From assembly GCA_964386525.1 (NCBI GenBank), contig CAYLSO010000150.1, positions 1 to 27,595 on the forward strand: a stretch of 27,595 nucleotides of DNA. The letters are read 5' to 3'. The stretch is from CAYLSO01 sp964386525 (GTDB lineage: Bacteria; Eisenbacteria; RBG-16-71-46; DASYSL01). Positions within the stretch are counted from its first letter, which is position 1. Every line of letters starts with the position of its first letter. The position numbers and the translations under genes were made by a program. The notes beneath the pieces are model-generated. The model had not been told where the DNA came from. It did no database searches and saw only the letters and a list, made by a program, of their open reading frames with translations. This document shows positions 8,249-15,800 of the stretch, piece by piece.

Positions 8249-8310
8249 CATGGGGCCTTCCCACCCCCAAGTGTCGCGCCCCGCCAAGAGTGCAGCAAGG
8301 AGGAGTCACC

Positions 8311-8733
8311 ATGGCTTGCCGGTTTGGCCGCAGTGCCACAGCGGCGCTCGGCCTGTTCGTCTGCCTCGGTCTGGCCGCTGTTGCCGCCGCGCCGGCGGTT
8401 TCCTGGGCTGCCGCCCAGAGCAAGACCGTCGCGGGAGCGCCTGCCAACCCCACGCCGGCCGCAGGTCACATCCTGCTCGCCTGGGGCGTCGGCGGCTTGC
8501 TCACCGACGACGGCAATCTGTGGCAGTACCGGCCGGAGAAGGCCAGGTGGGTCACCATCGAGGAGTCTTTCCGCATGGACGGCGAAGAGCGCAACGTGCT
8601 GCCGCTGCCGGTGGCCGCGCGCGATGTCCGGTTCATGCAAGGGTTCGGCTTCCTGGTGACGAGAAGCGGCACCGCCTGGCTGTACGATCTCGACCAGAAC
8701 CGGTGGCGCAACCTCGGTTCGCCGCTCCGGTGA
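8311..8733 (+). CDS. exported protein of unknown function with two propeller-like repeats
   Basis: I do not recognise a named family for this 140-residue protein. The start at ATG 8311 is chosen because AAGGAGGAGTCACC immediately precedes it and because it gives a good signal peptide (residues 1-34: arginine-containing N-terminus, a hydrophobic core of Leu/Ala/Val, then an Ala-rich cleavage region). The mature part contains two similar segments: LLTDDGNLWQYRPEKARW and FLVTRSGTAWLYDLDQNRW. Both follow the pattern G-x-x-W-x-Y-x5-RW typical of single blades of beta-propeller or Kelch/BNR-like repeats, but two blades cannot make a full propeller. It may be a remnant or may assemble with other chains. 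It lies upstream of another exported protein that has its own promoter. Confidence 0.75.
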   Translation: MACRFGRSATAALGLFVCLGLAAVAAAPAVSWAAAQSKTVAGAPANPTPAAGHILLAWGVGGLLTDDGNLWQYRPEKARWVTIEESFRMDGEERNVLPLPVAARDVRFMQGFGFLVTRSGTAWLYDLDQNRWRNLGSPLR

Positions 8734-8799
8734 GGGAGGGCGGGATGCCGGCGTTAGATGACAGCGAACGGGCGCGCGGCCGGAAGGGTCGCACGCGAG

Positions 8800-8829
8800 T
8801 TGACGCCTTTCTTCCGTGGCTCCTACAAT
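8800..8829 (+). promoter_or_regulatory. sigma70-type promoter upstream of the Tyr-rich protein
   Basis: TTGACG (8800-8805) and TACAAT (8824-8829) are separated by 18 bases. Transcription would start near 8836, leaving about 50 bases before the ATG at 8889. This is one of the clearest promoters in the window. Confidence 0.7.
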
Positions 8830-8888
8830 GGAAGCACGGTTCGACCTCGGCCCCTGGGGCGAGAATGCCCGAGAAGGGGGGCGGCATC

Positions 8889-10277
8889 ATGTGCCGGGTA
8901 ATGCGGAGACTCTTTGCGGTCGCGCTTCTCGCGACCCTCGGTGCGACGGGCGCCTGGGCGCTCACGCCCGACGACGCCATACGGCTCACGGAGAAGGGCG
9001 TCGACGACCTGACCATTCTCGCCAAGATCTGCTCCGATGCGGAAGCGTGGGACCTCACCGCCGACGACATCGTGTACTTGCGCGATCTGGGCGTGTCCAA
9101 CGAGATCATCCAGGCGTTGATCGACCCGGCGGCCGCGGCGAGCACGTACGGGTTCACGCTGGGGGACGCGACACAGGGCGGAGCTGCGGGCTATGAGGCG
9201 CCGGCCGAGAGCGGTGGCAGCACGGCGTACGTGTACTCGCTCGGTTACTACTATGGCCCGCTGTCGCGCTTCTACTACTGCGACCCGTACTTCTACACGT
9301 ACATGTACTCGAGCGGATTCTCGTTCGGGTTCTCGTACTGGCCCTGGTACTACGCGTCGTCTTACTGGCCGTACTCCTACGGGTACTACCCCTATCCGTA
9401 CTTCTGGTACCCGTGCGACTCGTACTACTACGGCTACGGGTACTGCGGCTCGTACTACCCCACGTATTACGGTTCGCCGCCGCCCGGGTCGGGCAGCTAC
9501 TACGGTGACGTGCGCTGGCGCGACGGCGCCGACCACGGCCCGCCGGCGTTCGGCTCCGAAAAGCCCAACGCCCCCGAGATCCGCTCCCGCGGCAGTTCCG
9601 GCAAGGACGTGCCGGGCAGCCTGGCGGCCAGGGATCCGAGCGGGTACTCGCGGGCCGGCGGCGGCGAGCGCGGCAGCCGCAGCGGCGTCGCCGCCAAGGA
9701 CGGCCGCAGCGTCTCAGGCGGCCGCCTCTCGACGGGCGATCCGATCTCGTCCCCGGAGCGCGGCATCTCCGGGCGCGATCAAGGCTCGGGCGGGAACGAG
9801 TGGCGCAGCTCGCGCGGCACGCGCGTCATCTACGGGGGCAAGTCGTCCTCCCGCGGAACCCTGCAGCCGCGGGACCCGAGCCGCTCCTATCTGCGCAGCG
9901 GCGAGGGCAGCGGCAGCCAGGTCGGCCGCGTGAATGACGGCCGCGTGCAAGCCCCGCGCGGCGGAGCCACGCGCGGCCAGTTGCGCTCTCGTGACCCCGA
10001 GCGGACGTTCGCGCGGCGGGAGAGCGGAAGCGGCAACGAAGGGCGCCGGGTCGGGGCGGGCGCCGTGCCGCGCCCGCGGGGGAGCGAATCCGCGCAGGTG
10101 CGGCGCTCCGAGAGCCGGAATGCGCCGGCGCCGGGCCGCGAGTCCGTCCGGCAGCCGGGCCGCGGCAGTGCCCCGCAGCCCGGCGGGTCTTGGTCTCGCG
10201 GGTCGTCCCCCGCGCCGATGAGCGGCGGCGGGCGCGGCGGCGCGCCCCAGGCGGGAGGAGCCAGAGGGCATCGGTAG
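8889..10277 (+). CDS. exported Tyr-rich and Arg/Gly/Ser-rich repeat protein, unknown function
   Basis: This is a 462-residue protein of unusual composition. The start at ATG 8889 follows GAGAAGGGGGGCG; ATG 8901 is an alternative. A signal peptide ends near residue 25 (GATGAWA). Residues 26-80 form a helical segment with two similar units, DDAIRLTEKGVDDLTILAKI and ADDIVYLRDLGVSNEIIQAL. Units of this kind occur at the N-terminus of many exported proteins of unknown role. Residues about 110-205 are a low-complexity block dominated by Tyr (about 40%, nearly all TAC codons) with Trp, Phe, Pro, Ser and Gly and a few Cys. The remainder is a basic, probably disordered region holding four degenerate repeats near residues 243, 278, 323 and 363. 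A surface or envelope structural role is plausible but not shown. Confidence 0.82.
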   Translation: MCRVMRRLFAVALLATLGATGAWALTPDDAIRLTEKGVDDLTILAKICSDAEAWDLTADDIVYLRDLGVSNEIIQALIDPAAAASTYGFTLGDATQGGAAGYEAPAESGGSTAYVYSLGYYYGPLSRFYYCDPYFYTYMYSSGFSFGFSYWPWYYASSYWPYSYGYYPYPYFWYPCDSYYYGYGYCGSYYPTYYGSPPPGSGSYYGDVRWRDGADHGPPAFGSEKPNAPEIRSRGSSGKDVPGSLAARDPSGYSRAGGGERGSRSGVAAKDGRSVSGGRLSTGDPISSPERGISGRDQGSGGNEWRSSRGTRVIYGGKSSSRGTLQPRDPSRSYLRSGEGSGSQVGRVNDGRVQAPRGGATRGQLRSRDPERTFARRESGSGNEGRRVGAGAVPRPRGSESAQVRRSESRNAPAPGRESVRQPGRGSAPQPGGSWSRGSSPAPMSGGGRGGAPQAGGARGHR

Positions 10278-10379
10278 ACCGCGGCACAAGCCGCTCCGGT
10301 GCGCCCGCGTCGGGACGCGCGCTGCGGATCTCCCGCGCCGGTTCCGCCGCGCCGAATCTCCCGGTCGGGGTAGATGAGT

Positions 10380-10409
10380 GAGGCCCGCTGCCAGGCGGGC
10401 CTCTTTCTT
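10380..10409 (+). terminator. intrinsic terminator
   Basis: GAGGCCCGC (10380-10388) and GCGGGCCTC (10395-10403) form a 9-bp stem with a 6-base loop, followed by TTTCTT (10404-10409). It lies about 100 bases after the Tyr-rich protein gene and would end its transcript. Confidence 0.85.
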
Positions 10410-10467
10410 GGATGGAGCCACGGCGCCCCGGGCGCGGCCGGCGGCCTCCAGGCCGCAACTTGCGGCC

Positions 10468-10496
10468 TTGAGGCGGCGGTGGACTCCCCGTAGAAT
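10468..10496 (+). promoter_or_regulatory. sigma70-type promoter for the two small genes
   Basis: TTGAGG (10468-10473) and TAGAAT (10491-10496) are 17 bases apart, immediately after the terminator. Transcription would start near 10503 and cover the two small genes that follow. Confidence 0.6.
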
Positions 10497-10574
10497 GCCG
10501 CCCCGAGAGGGGCCCCCGGATCAAGCAGCGCGACCCGGTGGCCGATACCGCAATAATGGGATAGGGGGCCGACC

Positions 10575-10769
10575 ATCCGACGCTTCGAACTGCAGCTCTA
10601 CCAGCCGGACTGGGGCGGCTGGCAAGCGGTGTTGACGGCGAAGACCCTGGGGGAGCTCGAGACTTCGGCCCGCGTGCTGGGTTGGCAGACGGGAAAGCTC
10701 TTGCGGCTCGTCGATCCGGACGGGCGGGTTCTCCGAGAGATCCAGCCCCAGCCTAAGGCCGCAGTCTAG
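10575..10769 (+). CDS. small protein of unknown function, apparent ATC start
   Basis: An open frame encodes about 64 residues with natural composition: it begins RRFELQLYQPDWGGWQ, continues TAKTLGELETSARVLGW and ends in LREIQPQPKAAV. I do not recognise a family. There is no ATG, GTG or TTG between the upstream in-frame stop (10554-10556) and the start of the protein-like sequence. However, a good ribosome site AGGGGG (10563-10568) lies six bases before an ATC codon (10575-10577). Either ATC is used as a rare start, or one base (ATG read as ATC) is wrong. The next in-frame GTG (10632) lacks a ribosome site and would remove a third of the protein. It is probably co-transcribed with the next small membrane protein. 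Confidence 0.6.
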   Translation: MRRFELQLYQPDWGGWQAVLTAKTLGELETSARVLGWQTGKLLRLVDPDGRVLREIQPQPKAAV

Positions 10770-10802
10770 GCAACGGTCACTCCAAGGAGGGGAAGAATCG
10801 CC

Positions 10803-10988
10803 GTGGACTCGATCATCAGCTTTTTCGAAGAGTTCTGGCGCCAGACGATGTCGGTCTTAGCGGATCTCGGCGACTGGGTGGTCTCCGTGGTCGACCGGAA
10901 CGCCGGGCCCTGGCCGAAGCTCGTCGTCGGCGGCATCTTCCTGCTGATCGTGCTGATCGTCGTTTCGAAGACGAGCCGGCCGCGCTGA
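10803..10988 (+). CDS. small single-pass membrane protein, unknown function
   Basis: This 61-residue protein starts at GTG 10803, with CAAGGAGGGGAAG lying upstream as a strong ribosome site. The N-terminal 35 residues look amphipathic (SIISFFEEFWRQTMSVL). A single hydrophobic helix follows (LVVGGIFLLIVLIVVS, about residues 40-55) with a positively charged end (KTSRPR), which suggests the C-terminus faces the cytoplasm. It lies 33 bases after the preceding small gene and probably shares its promoter. The gene converges with the acyl-CoA synthetase gene 16 bases downstream. I do not recognise a family. Confidence 0.7.
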   Translation: MDSIISFFEEFWRQTMSVLADLGDWVVSVVDRNAGPWPKLVVGGIFLLIVLIVVSKTSRPR

Positions 10989-11004
10989 GGCACGGCCCCG
11001 GGCC

Positions 11005-12843
11005 CTAGCGCCCGTACAGGCTCTCGATCACCCCCGCCCAGGTTTCGGCAACCTTCTGCCGGCGCACCTTCAGCGTCGGCGTGATCTCGCCCTCTGCGAT
11101 CGTCAATTCGCGGTCCAGAAGCGCGAATCGGCGCACTCTCTCGAAGACGGCCAACCCCTTCGAGCGGGCGTCGATCTCGCGGCGGAAGACCGCCCGCACG
11201 CGACGGCTGGCGACCAACTCCGAGCGGCTGGCGAAGTCGATCCCGGACGAGTGCGCGTACGCCTCGAGATCCTCGAAGTTCGGCACCAGGAGCGCGACCA
11301 GGTGGGGCCGTCGGTCGCCGATCACCACCGCCTCGGCGACGAGGGGGATGGAACGCAGCAGTCGCTCGATCGGCTGCGGGGCGATGTTCTTCCCGCCGGC
11401 GGTGACGATGATGTCCTTCTTGCGGTCGGTGATGACGAGGAAGCCGTCCGCATCCAGAAGGCCGATGTCGCCGGTGTGGAACCAGCCGTCCGCAGTGAGC
11501 ACCGCTGCCGTGTCCGCCGGACTGCGGTAGTAGCCCTTCATCACGGTCGGGCCCCGCACCAGGATCTCGCCGTCCCCGGCGATCCGCACTTCGAGTCCAG
11601 GCAGCGGTGGTCCCACGGAACCTATCCTCCACCTTCGCAAATCGTTCACCGCCACCGCCGGCGAGGTCTCGGTGAGTCCATAGCCTTCCAGAAGGGGCAC
11701 CCCAGCGGCGTGGAAGAAGTGGGCGACCTCGGGCGAGAGAGGCGCGCCGCCCGAAATCAGGAAGCGGATGCGTCCGCCCAGGCGCGTCCGAAGCTTGCGG
11801 AACACGAGAACGTCTGCGACGGCCCGAGCCGCCGCGAGATGGAGCGGGACGGGGCCGGCCATGCGGGCCTTGGACCAGGCGATCCCCGTCGCCCTGGCCC
11901 AGGCGAAGATCGCGCTGGCGAGCCCCCCCGCGTTGGCCGCCGTGCGCGCCGCGCGTTCCAGGATGAACTCGAAGAGGCGCGGCACCGACATCACTATCGT
12001 GGGCCGGACCTCCAGGACATTGGTGGGCAGGGTTTCGAAGCCCTCCGCGTACGCGATGGTCGCCCCAGCGTGGACCGTCGTGTAGAGCCCGGCCATCCGC
12101 TCGAATACGTGCGAGAGCGGCAGATGGGAGAGCGTGGTGTCGGTGGGTCCGACATCGATATGCTGCCGTGCCTGCAACACGTTAGCGACGAAGTTGCGGT
12201 GCGTCAGCATGACGCCCTTGGGGTCGCCCGTGGTCCCCGACGTGTAGATCAGGCTGGCGAGGTGGTTCGGGGTGACGGTTCCCGCGCGGTCTTCCACGGT
12301 GGCGGGGTCCCGCTCGAGCCTGCGCCTGCCCGCGGCCTCGAATTCCGCGATAGGGACGACCCGGCCGGGCGTCGGCCGGGCCGGCGTGGAGCCGTCGAGC
12401 AGCACGACGGTGCGGAGCGAGGGGACGTGCGGCCAGATCGCCAGCAGGTGCTGGAAGTTGTCGGGGCCCGAGCAGAAGGCCAAGCCGGGCTCCGAATCCA
12501 GCAGGAGCAATTCGATCTGGTTTTCCGGAAGCGAGGGAAAGATGGGGACGGTGACAGCCGCCGCCGTGAGGATCGCCAGGTCGGCAAGCGCCCACTCGAG
12601 ACGGGTTTCCGAGAGAATTACGACGCGGTCCCCGGGGCGCACGCCGACGTCGATGAGGCCCGCCGCGAGGAGTCCGATCCGCAAGTCGGCCGCGTCGGCG
12701 GATACCTGGCGGTACTGCCCTTCGACCTTGTGAAGGAATGCTATCGGGTTGCGATGCACGCGCAGCCCGGCGCGGTAGAGATCGACCAGGGTTTCCGGGG
12801 GCTTTCCGGTTCTCTCTGTGGCGACCAGATTCTGCATACGCAC
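11005..12843 (-). CDS. long-chain acyl-CoA synthetase (AMP-forming)
   Basis: This 612-residue enzyme belongs to the ANL superfamily. Members activate fatty acids with ATP to an acyl-adenylate and then transfer the acyl group to CoA, on the cytoplasmic face of the membrane. The P-loop-like motif A5-A6 (YTSGTTGDPKGVMLTHRN) begins near residue 200. The GYGLTETSP motif follows, then GWFHTGDIGLLDADG and the hinge and A8 region ITDRKKDIIVTAGGKNIAP. The C-terminal catalytic-lysine region is ITPTLKVRRQKV. Length and order match the bacterial FadD15/Faa-type group that also matches human ACSL and bubblegum enzymes. It is monocistronic and starts at 12843, with an alternative ATG six bases inside. No promoter with good -35 and -10 was found in the upstream gene-free region. 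Confidence 0.95.
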   Translation of the reverse strand: MRMQNLVATERTGKPPETLVDLYRAGLRVHRNPIAFLHKVEGQYRQVSADAADLRIGLLAAGLIDVGVRPGDRVVILSETRLEWALADLAILTAAAVTVPIFPSLPENQIELLLLDSEPGLAFCSGPDNFQHLLAIWPHVPSLRTVVLLDGSTPARPTPGRVVPIAEFEAAGRRRLERDPATVEDRAGTVTPNHLASLIYTSGTTGDPKGVMLTHRNFVANVLQARQHIDVGPTDTTLSHLPLSHVFERMAGLYTTVHAGATIAYAEGFETLPTNVLEVRPTIVMSVPRLFEFILERAARTAANAGGLASAIFAWARATGIAWSKARMAGPVPLHLAAARAVADVLVFRKLRTRLGGRIRFLISGGAPLSPEVAHFFHAAGVPLLEGYGLTETSPAVAVNDLRRWRIGSVGPPLPGLEVRIAGDGEILVRGPTVMKGYYRSPADTAAVLTADGWFHTGDIGLLDADGFLVITDRKKDIIVTAGGKNIAPQPIERLLRSIPLVAEAVVIGDRRPHLVALLVPNFEDLEAYAHSSGIDFASRSELVASRRVRAVFRREIDARSKGLAVFERVRRFALLDRELTIAEGEITPTLKVRRQKVAETWAGVIESLYGR

Positions 12844-13403
12844 GTTCGAACTAAGTGTGGGACATCGGAAGTGCCGCCGCTGCGACTGAGAGCGCCCGCG
12901 CGGCGAACCTAGACACCGGCAAACCTGCGAGCCCAGGCTGCATTCTGATAGCTAATTCACCTGGTTACTATTCTTTCCGGTCGCCGAAGCGGAGGGCCGG
13001 GCGCCTTTCTTTCGGGCGAGCTCAGAGCGCGGGGCACCGACGGGCCCGACTGCGCCAAAGCGCGGGGCACTAGGGGGATGAAGCCTTGAGGCCACGTGAA
13101 ACACGCGCTGCGCAGCCGTGGGCAGCTGGGTGCGGCCGCACGCCCAGGCTGGGGCTGGGCGCGCGACATCGCGGGCACGAGATCTCAGGTGGGCGCTCGC
13201 GCAAGCGAGGCCAGCTCGGGGCGAGGGCCTGTGGGCTTCCGGTGTATAACTTCGGCGTAGAATTCTTGGATTGTCTTAATCGACATTTCTACAGCGGGTT
13301 AGGAGGGCGAATCCGGAGCGATCTTGTCCACAGCGTCCAGGTCGTATCGGCCCAAGAGGCATGGCTGTCGAGGCTTGGCGGGACGGCTGGATCTGGACAA
13401 CCG
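12844..13403. other. gene-free region, candidate replication-origin features
   Basis: These 560 bases contain no credible gene on either strand. They include the most AT-rich stretch around 13241-13305. Three DnaA-box-like nonamers are present: TTATACACC on the minus strand (13241-13249), TTGTCCACA on the plus strand (13324-13332; one mismatch to TTATCCACA) and TTGTCCAGA on the minus strand (13392-13400). A 12-base direct repeat, AGCGCGGGGCAC, occurs at 13026-13037 and 13059-13070. A half-matching parS-like sequence, CCACGTGAAACA, lies at 13092-13103. The region lies directly downstream of the parA-parB-bactofilin genes. It may be an origin or only a spacer; few boxes are strong. Confidence 0.35.
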
Positions 13404-13862
13404 CTAGGAAGAATCCCGTCGATAGCCGGAGGCGACCTCGAGGTCGTCCGTGTGAGTGGCTTCCATTCCCTCGGCGGGTGGCGTCGTCGGGAGCGGTTCC
13501 CCTTCCTCGACCATGATGCATCGGCCCGTGAAGTGTACGCCGTCTTCGATCACCACCCGGCGGCACGTCAGGTCTCCGTGCATGCGCGCCCCGGTCATGA
13601 GAACGACGCGGCCCTCGGCCTGCAGGCTGCCCTGCATCTGTCCCTCGATGTGGGCGTCGCGGACTTGCACATCTACGCGAACACAGCCGTGCGGTCCGAT
13701 CTCCAGGCGGTCGCAATTGAGCAGATCGCCATCGAACTCACCCTCGACGCGCAGCGTTCCTTCCACCATCAAAGTTCCGCGGAGGCTCGACCCGACACCG
13801 ATGATCGTGTTCGGAGCCTGTTCCTCGGGGGTAGCCTTTTCTTTCTCGCGCAAGAACTTCAC
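13404..13862 (-). CDS. bactofilin (polymer-forming cytoskeletal protein)
   Basis: This 152-residue protein has a central bactofilin domain, a right-handed beta-helix built from short hydrophobic/glycine repeats such as TLMVEGTLRVEGEFDG and AHIEGQMQGSLQAEGRVVL (about residues 20-118). Bactofilins self-assemble without nucleotides into filaments that scaffold polar complexes, cell-shape enzymes or chromosome-segregation proteins. The start is GTG 13862, because the ribosome site AGGAGG lies seven bases ahead; a longer open frame upstream reads into parB and has no bactofilin character. It is the third gene of a parA-parB-bactofilin series, 61 bases after parB. In Myxococcus, bactofilins anchor the ParABS system, so a partnership is plausible here. 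The last 30 residues are acidic and variable. Confidence 0.92.
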   Translation of the reverse strand: MKFLREKEKATPEEQAPNTIIGVGSSLRGTLMVEGTLRVEGEFDGDLLNCDRLEIGPHGCVRVDVQVRDAHIEGQMQGSLQAEGRVVLMTGARMHGDLTCRRVVIEDGVHFTGRCIMVEEGEPLPTTPPAEGMEATHTDDLEVASGYRRDSS

Positions 13863-13923
13863 AGGGGCCTCCTGGTTCGTGCCACGCGTCGCTGGGCGGC
13901 TGACTGCGCGCGGGTGGGGCGCG

Positions 13924-14826
13924 TTACAGCGCGCCCCAGACCTCCAGCAGACGCTCGAGCTCGGCCTGGCTGTAGTACTCGATCTCGAGCTTTCCGCCGC
14001 CATTCGCCTGCGGAACGATTCGGACCTGCGTGGCGAAAAGGCGGCGCAGACGATCCTCGATCTCCGCGAACGCGGAGCCCGGAGGCAGCGCGGAATGCGC
14101 GGCCGCAGCGGACGAGCGGCGCCGGGCCTGAATCCTGCGCTTGAGCTTGCGCGAGACGAAAGCTTCCGTCTTGCGTACGGAGAAACCCATCGAGTTCACG
14201 TAGCGAGCGGCGGCCCGGATGTCGTCGTGCGAGGCGAGCGACAGGAGCGCGCGTGCGTGTCCCGCGGTCAGGGTTCCACGTGAAACCATGTCCTGAACTT
14301 CTTGCGGGAGAGAGAGCAAGCGCAGGGAATTCGTGATCGTCGTGCGATCCTTACCGACGCGCTCGGCAACGCGCTCATGCGTGTAGCCGAGATCGTCCAT
14401 GAGCGCCTGGTAGCCCATGGCCTCATCCATCGAATCGAGATCCTCACGCTGGAGATTCTCCACGAGCGAGGCTTCGAGCACCTGTTGGTCGGCAAAGTCG
14501 CGAACGACGACGGGCACCTGTTCCAGCCCGGCCCGCTGGGCAGCTAGGAAGCGCCGTTCGCCGGCGATCAGCTCGTAGGCGTCCCCGGCGGGGCGCACGA
14601 GCAGCGGCTGGAGGATCCCCTGAGAGCGGATGGAGGTCTCGAGCTCACCGAGAGCCTTCTCGTCGATGTGGTGGCGCGGCTGGCGAGGATTGGGGCGAAT
14701 GGCGGCGATCGGCAGCTCCCGCACCGACGGCTCCGGGGCAGTCGCGACGGCGGCTTCGCCGCTCGTCCCTCCTTGCGAGGAAGGGATCAGCGCCTCAAGC
14801 CCACGTCCGAGTACTCTCTTTGTCAT
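13924..14826 (-). CDS. parB: chromosome-partitioning protein ParB (CTPase, parS-binding)
   Basis: ParB loads at parS sites, slides along DNA as a CTP-dependent clamp and, with ParA, segregates the origin region. The 300-residue product begins with KRVLGRGLEALI, the ParA-stimulating arginine-containing N-terminus. The CTP-binding parts are GERR (residues 89-92) and ENLQRED (123-129). A helix-turn-helix for parS binding lies around 150-180 (GYTHERVAERVGKDRTTITN). The C-terminal dimerisation region includes GGGKLEIEYYSQAELERLL. The start overlaps the end of parA by four bases (ATGA), so translation is coupled. A near-parS sequence sits inside the gene itself at 14272-14287. Length and layout are typical of chromosomal ParB. 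Confidence 0.97.
   Translation of the reverse strand: MTKRVLGRGLEALIPSSQGGTSGEAAVATAPEPSVRELPIAAIRPNPRQPRHHIDEKALGELETSIRSQGILQPLLVRPAGDAYELIAGERRFLAAQRAGLEQVPVVVRDFADQQVLEASLVENLQREDLDSMDEAMGYQALMDDLGYTHERVAERVGKDRTTITNSLRLLSLPQEVQDMVSRGTLTAGHARALLSLASHDDIRAAARYVNSMGFSVRKTEAFVSRKLKRRIQARRRSSAAAAHSALPPGSAFAEIEDRLRRLFATQVRIVPQANGGGKLEIEYYSQAELERLLEVWGAL
14272..14287. promoter_or_regulatory. parS-like site inside parB
   Basis: GGTTCCACGTGAAACC differs from the consensus TGTTTCACGTGAAACA at three of 16 positions; the core CCACGTGAAAC is kept. A parS inside or beside parB is common in chromosomal systems. Confidence 0.6.
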
Positions 14827-15596
14827 GGCACCAGGCTCCCCACCCCGAGCAGTTCCTTCGCCAGGGCCCGATAGCTCTGCGCTCCACTGGAGGCGGAGTC
14901 ATAGTAAATAATTGGCTTCCCGAAACTTGGCGCCTCTCCGAGGCGCACGTTCCGGGGAATGATCGTCTCGAAGACTCGACCGGCGAAATGGGTCTTCGCC
15001 TCCTCAGCGACCTGCTGGGAGAGATTGAGGCGAGGGTCGTACATCGTGAGAAGGACCCCCTCGATCTCCAGCCCGCCATTGAGATTCTCCTGAATCAGCC
15101 GGATGGTCGTCATCAGCGCGGTAAGCCCCTCGAGCGCATAGTATTCGCACTGTAGGGGCACAAGGACGGAATCTGCGGCGGTCAAGGTGTTCACCGTCAG
15201 CAGGCCGAGGGAGGGCGGCGTGTCCACGAGCACGAAGTCATAGTTGTCGCGGGCCGCGCCAAGGCAGTTCCGGAACTTGAATTCCCTGGCGATGACACTG
15301 ACGAGCTCGACCTCGGCGCCAGACAGCCGCGCGGCGGCTGGCGCGATGTCCACGCCGGGATGCACTTCTCGGACGATGGCCTCCTCTAGCGCGACCGATC
15401 CAATCAGTGCCTCATAGATTGTTGCTTGGGAGTCGTTTACCGTCAGGCCAAGACCGCTGCCGGCGCTCCCCTGGGGATCCATATCCACCAGGAGGACCCG
15501 CTTCCCCTCCTCGCCCAGACAAGCCGAGAGGTTGATGGCTGTAGTGGTCTTGCCGACGCCGCCCTTCTGGCTGGCAATCGCTATTACCTTGCCCAT
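14823..15596 (-). CDS. parA: chromosome-partitioning ATPase ParA (Soj)
   Basis: ParA is a Walker-type ATPase that binds the nucleoid and moves ParB-parS complexes. The 257-residue product has the deviant Walker A KGGVGKTTT (about residues 11-19), the A' motif VDMDPQGSAG and Walker B LVDTPPSLG. A DNA-binding basic patch lies in the last 60 residues. It has no N-terminal helix-turn-helix extension, which marks it as a chromosomal type Ib/Soj-like protein and not a plasmid type Ia ParA. It is first in a parA-parB-bactofilin series with a promoter candidate at 15684-15713. The ribosome site before ATG 15596 is weak (GCAGGGACTGCAA). Confidence 0.97.
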   Translation of the reverse strand: MGKVIAIASQKGGVGKTTTAINLSACLGEEGKRVLLVDMDPQGSAGSGLGLTVNDSQATIYEALIGSVALEEAIVREVHPGVDIAPAAARLSGAEVELVSVIAREFKFRNCLGAARDNYDFVLVDTPPSLGLLTVNTLTAADSVLVPLQCEYYALEGLTALMTTIRLIQENLNGGLEIEGVLLTMYDPRLNLSQQVAEEAKTHFAGRVFETIIPRNVRLGEAPSFGKPIIYYDSASSGAQSYRALAKELLGVGSLVP

Positions 15597-15683
15597 TTGC
15601 AGTCCCTGCGGGGGCGCTTGGGTTACGACGTCGGTTCGCGCAGCAACTCGCAGGCCATCTACTGGCGCGAGCTACTGTGGGCA

Positions 15684-15713
15684 AATCTATGCGGTTGGCC
15701 GATGCGCGGTCAA
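15684..15713 (-). promoter_or_regulatory. sigma70-type promoter for parA-parB-bactofilin
   Basis: On the minus strand TTGACC (15708-15713) is followed after 18 bases by TAGATT (15684-15689). Transcription would begin near 15676, about 80 bases before the parA start. A DnaA-box-like TTGCCCACA lies just downstream of the -10, overlapping the start site region. Confidence 0.6.
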
Positions 15714-15756
15714 GCCTGATTGTGGAGAAATCCGGCCAGGACTCACTGATGACGAG

Positions 15757-15768
15757 ACAACATGTTGT
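15757..15768. repeat. perfect 12-base palindrome
   Basis: ACAACATGTTGT is a perfect palindrome about 45 bases upstream of the parA -35 and 33 bases from parS. It has the size of a dimeric repressor site, but no regulator is known. Confidence 0.35.
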
Positions 15769-15800
15769 TCTTATTGCCGTTTCGAAGAACCCATCTCCGG

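Noticed and set aside
13088..13103. A third parS near the candidate origin
   Set aside because: Only the right half (CCACGTGAAACA) matches; the left half has five mismatches, so ParB binding is doubtful.
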